From Thiofaba sp039822285 (GTDB lineage Bacteria > Pseudomonadota > Gammaproteobacteria > Halothiobacillales > Halothiobacillaceae): a stretch of DNA of 64,000 nt. The position numbers and the translations under genes were made by a program. The DNA lies in contig NZ_JBAJEY010000007.1 of assembly GCF_039822285.1 (NCBI RefSeq), positions 1 through 64,000 of the forward strand, given 5' to 3'. The notes under the pieces are model-generated. The model had not been told where the DNA came from. It made no database searches and was given only the letters and a program-made list of their open reading frames with translations. Below are positions 33,862-41,739 of the stretch, piece after piece; position 1 is the first letter of the stretch, and every line of letters starts with the position of its first letter.

Positions 33862-33966
33862 CCCATGAGAGCTCCCGTCACCACATTAAAAAAACAAATA
33901 TAAGACTCATCTTTTCTATGGATAATAGGACCACTGCATAACATGGATCATCAAGGAGTCACGCCC

Positions 33967-36021
33967 GTGCATCTCGCCCGTTTCCGTCCGCACCCGATCA
34001 CCCTCGGCATCCTTGCCTCCGCCGTCATCGGCGCAGTCCAGGCCGACGAACTGGCTCCCCTCCAGATCCAGGCCGGCGCCCTCGGCGACACCCCGAATGT
34101 CGAGGTCATCACCGCCGCCGACATCGACACCCGCATCCCCGCGGATGCCGGTGAGGCCCTGCGCGAAGTCAACGGCGTCTCCGCCAGCCGCATGAGCCAG
34201 CACGGTGTGGACCCGATCATCCGCGGCCAGAGCGCCACCCAGCTCAATGTCCTGCTCGATGGCGGCTACGTGCACGGCGGCTGCCCCAACCGCATGGACC
34301 CGCCCACCAGCTTCGCCAGCCTCAACACCTATGACCGCGTGGTGGTGGAGAAGGGCGTGCAGAGCGTGCAGCACGGCATGGGCGGCAGTGGCGGCACCGT
34401 GCTGTTCGAGCGCGACACCGCAAGCCGCGCCGCCAAGCCCGGTCTGCAAGGCCAGGCCGGGGTGGCGACAAGCTCCAATGGCGTCAACGGCGCGGTCTAT
34501 GCCGATGGCCTGTTCAGCAACGGTAAGGCGTATCTGCGCGCCTTCGGTGAGTACCTGGATGCCGACAGCTACAAGGATGGCGCGGGCCGCACCGTGCCCT
34601 CCGCCACCACCAAGACCAGCGGTGGCGTGGTCGCAGGTTACCGCATCAGTGACCACGCGGGCGTGGAAGGCACCTTCGAGGCCAGCCGCCAGGACGACAC
34701 CCTCTATGCCGGTGCGGACATGGACTCCCCCAAGGACGACATGAACGCCTACCGCCTCAAGTACTGGAACCAGAACCTGGGCGGGGCCATCGATGGGGTG
34801 AAGGCGGAGGCCTGGCACGCCAAGGTCGAGCACCTGATGGACAACTACAGCCTGCGCACCAACTCAAACCCGGCCATGTACCGCGCCGCCCCCTCCGAGG
34901 TCACCACCGACGGTGCGCGCCTGACCCTCACCTCCAAGCCGGCCGGCAACCTCAAGCTCGACTACGGCCTGGACATGCAGAAGGTGGACCGCGAGGGCTG
35001 GGTGATGAACCCCGCCACCCCGGCCAACAAGCTGTTCTGGCTCTGGCCTGCGGCCGAGCTCTCGAGCATGGGCGGCTTCGTCGAAGGACTGTATGGCATC
35101 AGCCCCCATCAGCGCCTGAAGGCCGGCCTGCGCGTGGATAGCGTGACCGCCAACATCGACAACAACCTCGCCAACACCATCGCCACCCACATGATGGTTC
35201 CGGTGAACATCCGCGAAGAGGCCAAGAAGGACCAGGACAATACCGCCATCGGCGGCCTGCTGCGCTACGAGCATGACCTCTCGAAGAGCCTGACCGCCTT
35301 CGCCGGGGTCAGCCGCAGCGTACGCCAGCCGGATGCCACCGAGCGCTATGTGCTCAAGGCCAGCCCCACAGGTATCAGCTGGCTCGGCAACCCCGCGCTC
35401 GACCCCGAGGTGCACCACCAGCTGGATGTCGGCCTCTCCGGCAAGGCCCACGGCATCAAGTGGGAGGCTGTGGTGTTCTATGACGATGTCAGCAACTACG
35501 TGCTGCGTGACATCAACAACGGCAAGGTCGCCGGCGTGGCCAACACCGCCACCATCTACCGCAATGTCGATGCCACCCTGTTCGGCGCTGAACTCGCCGG
35601 CCAGTGGATGTTCGCCCCCGGCTGGCATGCCTACGGCGCGCTGGCCTACGTGAACGGGCAGAACGACACCGACGGGCGCAGCATCGCCCAGATCCCGCCG
35701 CTCAACGGCCGCGTCGGCGCGGACTACACCGGCGCCAACTGGCATGCCGGCGGGCGGGTGCGCTTTGCCGCCCAGCAGCACGAGATCGACACCGCCAGCG
35801 GGCTGGACACCATCCAGACCCCGGAATATGCCGTGCTCGATCTCTACGGCGGCTACGACTTCACCCGCACCACCCGGCTGAAGATCGGCATCGACAACGT
35901 GTTCGACCGTCTGTACGCCGAGCACGTCAACCGCGCCTATGCCGGGGTGTTCGGCAACCCGAGCGACCGCATCTATGAGCCCGGCCGCATTGTCTGGGCG
36001 CGGCTGGATACCCGCTTCTAA
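33967..36021 (+). CDS. TonB-dependent copper receptor (OprC/NosA type)
   Basis: Outer membrane receptor of 684 residues: signal peptide (ITLGILASAVIGAVQA), plug domain, 22-strand barrel and a C-terminal aromatic residue (LDTRF). The plug has GEALREVNGVSASRMSQHG and the diagnostic GGCPNRMDPPTSF segment of the TonB-copper subfamily (OprC, NosA), which imports or binds copper. GTG 33967 is chosen because AAGGAG lies seven bases upstream; ATG 33943 would place that ribosome site inside the gene. A hairpin and a Spy-like gene follow. Copper supply fits a respiratory, cytochrome-rich lifestyle. Confidence 0.9.
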   Translation: MHLARFRPHPITLGILASAVIGAVQADELAPLQIQAGALGDTPNVEVITAADIDTRIPADAGEALREVNGVSASRMSQHGVDPIIRGQSATQLNVLLDGGYVHGGCPNRMDPPTSFASLNTYDRVVVEKGVQSVQHGMGGSGGTVLFERDTASRAAKPGLQGQAGVATSSNGVNGAVYADGLFSNGKAYLRAFGEYLDADSYKDGAGRTVPSATTKTSGGVVAGYRISDHAGVEGTFEASRQDDTLYAGADMDSPKDDMNAYRLKYWNQNLGGAIDGVKAEAWHAKVEHLMDNYSLRTNSNPAMYRAAPSEVTTDGARLTLTSKPAGNLKLDYGLDMQKVDREGWVMNPATPANKLFWLWPAAELSSMGGFVEGLYGISPHQRLKAGLRVDSVTANIDNNLANTIATHMMVPVNIREEAKKDQDNTAIGGLLRYEHDLSKSLTAFAGVSRSVRQPDATERYVLKASPTGISWLGNPALDPEVHHQLDVGLSGKAHGIKWEAVVFYDDVSNYVLRDINNGKVAGVANTATIYRNVDATLFGAELAGQWMFAPGWHAYGALAYVNGQNDTDGRSIAQIPPLNGRVGADYTGANWHAGGRVRFAAQQHEIDTASGLDTIQTPEYAVLDLYGGYDFTRTTRLKIGIDNVFDRLYAEHVNRAYAGVFGNPSDRIYEPGRIVWARLDTRF

Positions 36022-36061
36022 CCCCCTGCTGAATGGCCTGCGGGCCATTCCTGCAGCCCCC

Positions 36062-36095
36062 AAGGCCCTGACCTGACAGTCAGGGCCTTATGTTT
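36062..36095 (+). terminator. Terminator or attenuator between receptor and Spy-like gene
   Basis: AAGGCCCTGAC, six-base loop, GTCAGGGCCTT (36062-36089), then ATGTTTCT. It ends just before the ribosome site of the next gene, so partial read-through is likely. Confidence 0.7.
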
Positions 36096-36110
36096 CTCAA
36101 GGAGAGTCTC

Positions 36111-36527
36111 GTGAAAAAACACCTCATCCCCTCCCTCCTGCTGACCGCCAGTCTTTTGGCCAGCGCACCGTCCGTTTTGGCCGAGCCGGCCATCAGCCTC
36201 GCGAGCCCCGTGGTGGAGTTGGTCGGCCTCGCCAAAGGCATGGACCTCGGTCTTTCCGAGGAGCAGCGCGCCAGACTGGAGGCCTGGATCAAAGAGGCCC
36301 CAGCCAAGCGCAAGGCCCTGGAGAACGAGCAAGTCCAACTGCGCACCCAACTGCGTGAGGCCATCCTGGCCGGCAAGCCGGAGGACGAGCGCATGGCCCT
36401 GATCGAAAAGATCGCTGCCAGTGAAACCCAGCTGCTGACCATGCGCAGCAAATGCGCCGACTTCCTGCGCCAGCTGCTGACGGCCGAGCAGTTCGACAAG
36501 GTGGTGGCCGCCTACCGGGCCAAGTAA
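36111..36527 (+). CDS. Spy/CpxP-like periplasmic protein
   Basis: Protein of 138 residues with a cleaved signal (LIPSLLLTASLLASAPSVLA). The mature part is almost all helix with LGLSEEQRARLEAW, a charged coiled-coil and LLTAEQFDKVV, the repeated L(T/S)xEQ pattern of Spy/CpxP and heavy-metal sensor-type proteins. This suggests a metal-stress chaperone or sensor, in keeping with the copper receptor just upstream. GTG 36111 has AAGGAGAG upstream; ATG 36090 lies in the terminator hairpin. Confidence 0.7.
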   Translation: MKKHLIPSLLLTASLLASAPSVLAEPAISLASPVVELVGLAKGMDLGLSEEQRARLEAWIKEAPAKRKALENEQVQLRTQLREAILAGKPEDERMALIEKIAASETQLLTMRSKCADFLRQLLTAEQFDKVVAAYRAK

Positions 36528-36559
36528 GGGAGCGTTGCGGCGTAAGCCGAGGACATCGA

Positions 36560-36591
36560 GGCGTCAGTGCGTCTGACGCCTTTTTTATTTC
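36560..36591 (+). terminator. Terminator after the Spy-like gene
   Basis: GGCGTCAG, loop TGCGT, CTGACGCC, then TTTTTTATTTCT. Confidence 0.92.
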
Positions 36592-36624
36592 TTGGTGGAA
36601 GAGGAAACTTGACCGGCCCGGTGG

Positions 36625-37032
36625 TCAATGACCGCAGCCGCAATCCCCTTCCTCATGGTCATGCGCATCGTGCCCAGAGGCATGGTCTTCGGGAGAAAGC
36701 CCCGGCTCGCCACGCAGAAAGGCCTGTACGGCAAGATCCGGATCCTCGATGCCCGTGATCCACGCCCGAATACCAAGCCGCTCCAGGCGCATGACCATCC
36801 CCTGCCCCATCCCCTGGCTGATCAGCGCCGTAATCCCCTCCAGGGCCTTGGGCAAGCCACCCGGGGTGGCGTGGAAGCTCTCCTCCAACCCCAGTTCGAC
36901 CAATCGCCGCTCACCCACCCCACCCTCCGTGACGGGATAGAGCCAGAACTTGCGGCAGCGCCCCGCATGACCGGTGACGGTGCGGCGATTCTGGCTGGTG
37001 ACGGCAATGAGCTGGGTCGTCTCTGTCATCAT
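36625..37032 (-). CDS. NifX/NifB-C-type protein with His/Cys-rich tail
   Basis: Protein of 135 residues of the dinitrogenase iron-molybdenum cofactor biosynthesis family (NifX, NafY, NifB C-terminal domain). Core pattern: IAVTSQNRRTVTGHAGRCRKFWLYPV, then ALISQGMGQGMVMRLERLGI. The C-terminus (residues 116-134) is packed with histidine, acidic residues and cysteine (ASGHDAHDHEEGDCGCGH), a plausible metal-binding tail. No nitrogenase gene is near, so a role in another metal or Fe-S cofactor is likely. The start overlaps the MBL gene by ATGA. Confidence 0.78.
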   Translation of the reverse strand: MMTETTQLIAVTSQNRRTVTGHAGRCRKFWLYPVTEGGVGERRLVELGLEESFHATPGGLPKALEGITALISQGMGQGMVMRLERLGIRAWITGIEDPDLAVQAFLRGEPGLSPEDHASGHDAHDHEEGDCGCGH

Positions 37033-37862
37033 GGATTCACTCCGAAAATAAAACGCTGCCCCGCCGGAGCCTCGTGGAAACGCTCTGGAAAACGGGTGCG
37101 CAGGAAGCATTGGGCATTCAGGCCCGTGCAGTGATTGGGCGCGATCAGCTTCACCCCCAGAAGCTCCAGCAAGCCCGCCGTGTGCTCGAGCCGTTCCTGA
37201 TTCGCCCGCAACAGGTGGGTTCCACCGATCACGGCATGGATGGGCGCCCCGCCCGTCAGCTCGACGATGTACTCAAGGGTGTTCACCACGCCGGCATGAC
37301 AGCAGCCAAGAAGGACGACCACGCCCTGCGGGGTGAAGGCATACATGGCCTGGTCATCCGGCAAGGTATCCTCCTGCGAACGCCCGGCATCGCAGAAAAA
37401 CGGGCCTCCGGTGTCCTCGAAGGCGTTGCGCCGCGGAATGGGGCCGGTTGCGAACACGCCCGGCAGGATCTCGGTGGGTTTGTCCGTGGCACGCACGGCC
37501 CGCGCCCGCCCAAGGGCCGTCAAAGCCTCCAGCGGGGCGCCGATGTCCTTCCCCTCGCGATTGAACTTCGGCTGCAGCGCTTCGGGATGCAGATAGACAT
37601 CGACCGCGCCACAACGCTCAAAGACGGCGGACAGGCCGCCCGTGTGATCGTAATGCCCGTGACTGAGCACAATGGCCTCAAGCCTTGCAAGATCGAGATC
37701 AAGCGCTGCGGCATTGTGGGTCAGCGTCAACCCCTGACCGGTATCGAACAGCAGGGCCCGCCCATCCGCCTGCACATGAAAGGCGATGCCATGCTCGCCC
37801 AACAGCCCACGCCCGGCGGGCTGGTTCTCAACCAGCACCGTGATTTCAAGCCTGTCCATCAT
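37029..37862 (-). CDS. Metallo-beta-lactamase-fold hydrolase
   Basis: MBL-fold protein of 277 residues of the subgroup annotated as 7,8-dihydropterin-6-methyl-4-(beta-D-ribofuranosyl)aminobenzene 5'-phosphate synthase-like. Metal motif SHGHYDHTGG; later ligands are in GCCHAGVVNT and the C-terminal APNHCTG. It begins LEITVLVENQPAGRGLLGEHG, typical of this group. The real substrate is not known. It is coupled to the NifX-like gene, a pairing I recall from other anaerobic or sulfur-metabolising prokaryotes. GGAGG precedes ATG 37862. Confidence 0.82.
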   Translation of the reverse strand: MMDRLEITVLVENQPAGRGLLGEHGIAFHVQADGRALLFDTGQGLTLTHNAAALDLDLARLEAIVLSHGHYDHTGGLSAVFERCGAVDVYLHPEALQPKFNREGKDIGAPLEALTALGRARAVRATDKPTEILPGVFATGPIPRRNAFEDTGGPFFCDAGRSQEDTLPDDQAMYAFTPQGVVVLLGCCHAGVVNTLEYIVELTGGAPIHAVIGGTHLLRANQERLEHTAGLLELLGVKLIAPNHCTGLNAQCFLRTRFPERFHEAPAGQRFIFGVNP

Positions 37863-37878
37863 CGAACCTCCAGAAACA

Positions 37879-37903
37879 CACAAGGCCCTCGAGGGGCCTT
37901 GTG
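37879..37903 (-). terminator. Terminator after the respiratory sulfide cluster
   Basis: On the minus strand CACAAGGCCC (37903-37894), loop, GGGCCTTGTG (37888-37879), then TGTTTCTGG. It separates the cytochrome gene from the MBL gene; the T-run is weak, so read-through is possible. Confidence 0.6.
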
Positions 37904-37932
37904 ATCATCTCATAAATTTTTATGATGATGCA

Positions 37933-38628
37933 TCAATGGGATGCCGGGCTGGCGTAGTAACGCGCTAGGGCACTGATCTCCGCATCGGTGAGCGGTTTGG
38001 CGAAGGCGCGCATGGCCTGCATGGAGTCGTTGTGACGCTGACCATCGCGGTACAGCTTCATGGTGCGCTCGAAGTACTCCGGCGTCATACCGGCCAGGGC
38101 CGGAGTCTCATTCACCCCGCCCTGCCCTTGCAGGCCATGGCAGGCCGCGCAGGGGGTCACCAGACGAGTCGGATCACCTTGACGCACCAGCTTCTCCGCC
38201 ACGGCGTTGTCCTTACCGCCGTGCATGGCAGGCAGCGCCTGGCCCGCATAGAAGGCGGCGAGATCAGCCATGTCCTGCTCGCTCAGGAATTGCGCCACAT
38301 GCGTCATGAGCTGCCCACGCTCATCTTCGGCACGGCGATGGCTCTTGTAGTCGAGCAGCATCTTGTAGGTGTACTCAGCCCGCTGGCCGACCAGCGACGG
38401 CCAGTTGGCCGTGGTCGACTCGCCCTTCGTTCCGTGACAGGAGGCACAGAACTGCCCTTCGTGCAGCTTCTGACCACGCGCAGCATCGCCTTTGGGCATG
38501 GACTGCAGGGCCTGCATGAGGGTCGCGGGACTCCAGGGTTCAGCCTTGGCTTGATGTTCGCCTGCCAGCACAGGCAAGCTCAGGGTGGCGGCCAGCATGC
38601 CGCCCAGGATCAGAGGGGTCTTGCGCAT
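37933..38628 (-). CDS. Diheme cytochrome c (c4 type)
   Basis: Periplasmic cytochrome of 231 residues with a signal (LGGMLAATLSLPVLA). Two similar c-type domains carry CASCH and CAACH, each with a downstream methionine region (SEQDMADLAAFYAGQ; PLTDAEISALARYYAS). This is the cytochrome c4/c553 architecture. It directly follows fccB, where its partner role is probably as electron acceptor of the sulfide dehydrogenase and donor to the c-heme oxidase subunit upstream. ATG 38628 has GAGG upstream; ATG 38640 overlaps fccB by ATGA and is also possible. Confidence 0.9.
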   Translation of the reverse strand: MRKTPLILGGMLAATLSLPVLAGEHQAKAEPWSPATLMQALQSMPKGDAARGQKLHEGQFCASCHGTKGESTTANWPSLVGQRAEYTYKMLLDYKSHRRAEDERGQLMTHVAQFLSEQDMADLAAFYAGQALPAMHGGKDNAVAEKLVRQGDPTRLVTPCAACHGLQGQGGVNETPALAGMTPEYFERTMKLYRDGQRHNDSMQAMRAFAKPLTDAEISALARYYASPASH

Positions 38629-38636
38629 CAGGGGCC

Positions 38637-40052
38637 TCATGCAAAGCAATCGTCGGTGAAGGTTTTCATCCAGGCGTGGGTGTAGAGCGCCGCCAGGCTG
38701 TTCTGCACCGGGGTCGCGTCCAGCGGCAGGTAGCGCGGGTTCGCCATGCGCGCAATCTTGCCGTCCTTGATCCGGAACACGTCCGCCACGAACTGGCCGT
38801 AGGTCTGGTTCCCCGCCAGGGCGTAGCAGGTGTTCTGCCACACCGGCTCCGCAGGCTCCTGACCCGCCAGCAGCGCCTTGACCTGCAGCGCGCAGACCTT
38901 GGCCTGGCTGTTCGCCGAGTAGCCCGACTTCGGCATCACATCCGCAATGCTGGAGTCGCCAAGCACGTGCACGCCCTTGTGGAGCGTGCTCTCGAAGGCC
39001 TTGCGGTCCACCGGGCACCAGCCGGTGCTGTCCGCAAGGCCGGTGTCCAGCGCGAGCTTGCCGGCCTTCAGCGGCGGGATGATGTTGATCATGTCGCCCT
39101 TGTATTCGCCGCTCTCGGTGTAGACGGTCTTGGTCGACGGGTCGACCTTGATCACGCGACCACCCTGGCTGCCCATGACCCATTCGATCATGCCCGGCTT
39201 GTCGTGCTTGATGGGTTTCCATGCCGCCAGCTGGCGCTTGGCTTCGTCTTCGGTGAAGCCGGCCGCCTTCAGGCCTTCCACGCTGTAGCCCTTGAAGCCT
39301 TCCGGGATGTTGAAGCCGTACAGACGGTTCCACGCCTGGAGCATGGTGAGGTCGGTGGTGAAGCCGTCTTTGGCGTCGAGGATGATGACCTTGGCGGTCG
39401 GGTTGTGCTCTTTGAGGTACTGGGCAATCAGCCCGGCGCGCTCGTACGGCCCCGGCGGGCAGCGGTAGGGGTTCTGCGGCACGCTCAGCAGGACGGTGCC
39501 GCCCTTGGGCAGTTCCTTGAGTTGCTTGGCCAACAGTTCGGTCTGCTTGCCCGGGATCCAGGCGTGCGGCATGACGGTGTTGGCCACTTCTTCGCTGTGA
39601 CCTTCGATCGCCGCGTAGTTGAAGCTGATGCCGGGGGAGACCACCAGGCGGTCGTAGCTGAGGTTCACGCCGCCCGCGGTCTTGACCACCTTGCCTTCAA
39701 AGTCGATCCCGGTCACGGTGTCGAACACGAATTCAATGCCGTAGTTCTTCTGCAGGGCGTCATAGCTGATGGTGATGTCCTGCATCGTGAGGTGGCCGGT
39801 GATCACTTCCGAGGAGCCGTACGGACGCAGGTACTGGCGTTCCTTCTCGACAATGGTGACCTTGATGCCCTTGTCCGCAAGCTTGAGGTATTTGGCAAAG
39901 GTCGCCCCGCCTACCCCGCCGCCAATCACCACCACGTGCGGTTGCGTACCCGCAAAGGCGCTCTTGCCCGAGATCCCAGCCCCCGCCAGCGCCGAGGCGC
40001 CCAGAAGCTTGAGGAAGTGACGACGCTCCAAGGCGTTCACAGTGTTGTTCAT
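38637..40052 (-). CDS. fccB: Flavocytochrome c sulfide dehydrogenase, flavoprotein subunit
   Basis: FAD subunit (FccB/SoxF) of 471 residues, oxidising sulfide in the periplasm. Twin-arginine signal ERRHFLKLLGA; then the FAD Rossmann motif VVIGGGVGGATFAKYLKLAD, YRCPPGPYERAG with Cys198 and GWCPVDRKAFES with Cys346, the redox disulfide; MPKSGYSANSQAKV near the end. Where Allochromatium FccB has the FAD-linking cysteine (Y.TCYLSNEV as I recall it), this protein reads QYLRPYGSSEV, so the covalent link seems absent. GGAG precedes ATG 40052. It lies between a monoheme FccA and a diheme c4. Confidence 0.93.
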   Translation of the reverse strand: MNNTVNALERRHFLKLLGASALAGAGISGKSAFAGTQPHVVVIGGGVGGATFAKYLKLADKGIKVTIVEKERQYLRPYGSSEVITGHLTMQDITISYDALQKNYGIEFVFDTVTGIDFEGKVVKTAGGVNLSYDRLVVSPGISFNYAAIEGHSEEVANTVMPHAWIPGKQTELLAKQLKELPKGGTVLLSVPQNPYRCPPGPYERAGLIAQYLKEHNPTAKVIILDAKDGFTTDLTMLQAWNRLYGFNIPEGFKGYSVEGLKAAGFTEDEAKRQLAAWKPIKHDKPGMIEWVMGSQGGRVIKVDPSTKTVYTESGEYKGDMINIIPPLKAGKLALDTGLADSTGWCPVDRKAFESTLHKGVHVLGDSSIADVMPKSGYSANSQAKVCALQVKALLAGQEPAEPVWQNTCYALAGNQTYGQFVADVFRIKDGKIARMANPRYLPLDATPVQNSLAALYTHAWMKTFTDDCFA

Positions 40053-40065
40053 CTTCTCCCCTCCC

Positions 40066-40371
40066 TCACTTCGGCTGCTTGGCAAAGTACGATGCCATCG
40101 ACCGAATCTCGGCTTCACTGAAACCCTTCGCAATCGGGCCCATCAGCGTGTTCGGCCGCGCACCGCTCTGAAAGTCCTGCATGGCCTTCACAAAGCTCGC
40201 CTCACTCATCCCCGCCAGCGGCATGAACGCCGAGGCGTGCTGCAGCCTCCCCTGCGTTCCATGGCAGCCCGCGCAGGTCTGCGCCAACATCTCGCCACTG
40301 GGCTCGGCTGAAGCCAAGCCCCCCGTCATCGAACCGGCCAGAACCAGGCCGAGGGTTATTTTTTTGAACAT
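40066..40371 (-). CDS. fccA: Flavocytochrome c cytochrome subunit, single-heme FccA
   Basis: Small periplasmic cytochrome c of 101 residues with a signal (LGLVLAGSMTGGLASA) and one heme motif CAGCH. It matches the first heme domain of diheme FccA as I recall it from Allochromatium: EMLAQTCAGCHGTQG, FVKAMQDFQSG, LMGPIAKGFSEAEIRSMASYF. The second heme domain is missing, as in green sulfur bacteria. It starts 13 bases before fccB, so it is probably the direct FccB partner. Confidence 0.88.
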   Translation of the reverse strand: MFKKITLGLVLAGSMTGGLASAEPSGEMLAQTCAGCHGTQGRLQHASAFMPLAGMSEASFVKAMQDFQSGARPNTLMGPIAKGFSEAEIRSMASYFAKQPK

Positions 40372-40491
40372 TCAATACCCCGTTTCGTTTGGGTTTTTAA
40401 TGGGTGCATAAATGCGGGCGCATTTTTCTATCTGCGCCCACGGGGATCAAGTCTTATGGGTATTTATTTATTTATACATGGATAAGTTTTA

Positions 40492-41736
40492 TTAACTCAG
40501 CCAGGTATAGAAACCCACAGCAAAGTACTGGACGATCCACAGCACGATCAGGCCGATGGCGATATTGCCCATCCGGGTGATGAAGGGGCTGGGGGTGTAG
40601 ACTCCTGCGGTCTGCCCGGCCTTCCAAGCCACGGTCACCATGTAGGCCAGCGCTCCGCCACCGACAATCAGGAAGGTGACGAAGAACAGGATGGTGCTGT
40701 ACCAGTCCATGTTGATGGGGTAATCCATGGCGTTGTAGCCATGCACACCCATCAGGATGCTCCAGCGCAGGGCCTCACGCGCCGCGGCGACCACAATCAG
40801 GGCCACGGCACCCACGGGCAACACGGCATAGGCCCAGAGGGTATCCATGCGCCCCATGCGCACCCATTGGGCAAAGCCGACGGTCGCAAGCAGCATGGCC
40901 AGGGAGACGATGACCCACGGGGAGAGGGCGAAGCCCGCAGCCTTTTCCGGGAGGGTGGCCATCCACCAGGCGCCGATGACCACGCTGACCACCCCGCCGA
41001 ACAGGATCAGGCTTTGCCCGAGGCGCCCCGTCCAGTCGAGGTATTCACGGCTCATCTTCAGGGATTCATCGCCCAGGCGCGGCAGGTAGAAGCGACGATA
41101 GCCCACCAGCACCGCGCCGATGACCGGCACGCTCAGGCTGATGAAGAACAGGAAACGCGCCAGGTTGAAGTCATGCAGGCTGCGGCCGGAAGAGTCGATC
41201 ACCCCACCCGGTGCATACCACTCCAGCCACTTCTCCGGCGAGAGCATCTGGTTGGTCAGCACGTGCATGATGAAGCCCACCACCAGCAGCAGGGCCACGG
41301 CGAGGATGGCCGAACCGGGGCAGAAGACCTTCTGGGAGGCATCCCCAAGCTTGTAGTTCTTGGCATTGAAGAAGAACCACAGCAAGGCCGCCACGGTGAG
41401 GATGATGATGAAACCGATCACCCACCAGGCGGAGAGCACGTTGGAGGTGTACCAGAAGGGGTCGTAGATCACCTGCACGAACAGCAGTGGCGCGACCCCG
41501 ACCAGGATGGCGACCGAGAGCATGAACTTGGCCACCATGACCATGGACTGGGCCAGACGGCGCTTGTGCGCATCCTGGCTCAGCGCGCCCCAGATGGTGA
41601 GGCCGGAGGCGCCGAGCATGATCTGCACAGCGGCAATGTGCAGGGCAAAGGTCACCACCCCGAGGATCAGAAAGACCACCGGGTGGGTGGGGACGCCGGC
41701 GACGTCCCGCAGGGCATACAGGGCTTGTGCGTCCAC
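40492..41736 (-). CDS. CydA-like second subunit of a bd-type oxidase
   Basis: Polytopic membrane protein of 414 residues with about nine or ten hydrophobic helices. The first helix HPVVFLILGVVTFALHIAAVQIMLG has a histidine placed like the heme ligand of CydA, and APLLFVQVIYDPFWYTSNVLSAWW is bd-superfamily-like. It does not look like canonical CydB; I read it as a CydA-related partner (CydA'-like). GTG 41736 with AAGGAG eight bases upstream, three bases after the upstream gene stops. It must pair with the c-heme-fused subunit encoded just before it. Confidence 0.65.
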   Translation of the reverse strand: MDAQALYALRDVAGVPTHPVVFLILGVVTFALHIAAVQIMLGASGLTIWGALSQDAHKRRLAQSMVMVAKFMLSVAILVGVAPLLFVQVIYDPFWYTSNVLSAWWVIGFIIILTVAALLWFFFNAKNYKLGDASQKVFCPGSAILAVALLLVVGFIMHVLTNQMLSPEKWLEWYAPGGVIDSSGRSLHDFNLARFLFFISLSVPVIGAVLVGYRRFYLPRLGDESLKMSREYLDWTGRLGQSLILFGGVVSVVIGAWWMATLPEKAAGFALSPWVIVSLAMLLATVGFAQWVRMGRMDTLWAYAVLPVGAVALIVVAAAREALRWSILMGVHGYNAMDYPINMDWYSTILFFVTFLIVGGGALAYMVTVAWKAGQTAGVYTPSPFITRMGNIAIGLIVLWIVQYFAVGFYTWLS

Positions 41737-41739
41737 GGG

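Noticed and set aside
33860..33966. Sigma54 promoter before the copper receptor
   Set aside because: GG and GC pairs exist but with 14- or 7-base spacing; none has the required ten.
40415..40440. Terminator between the bd-like partner gene and fccA
   Set aside because: GGGCGCA/TGCGCCC forms a stem, but no T-run follows on the minus strand, so the operon is not clearly split here.
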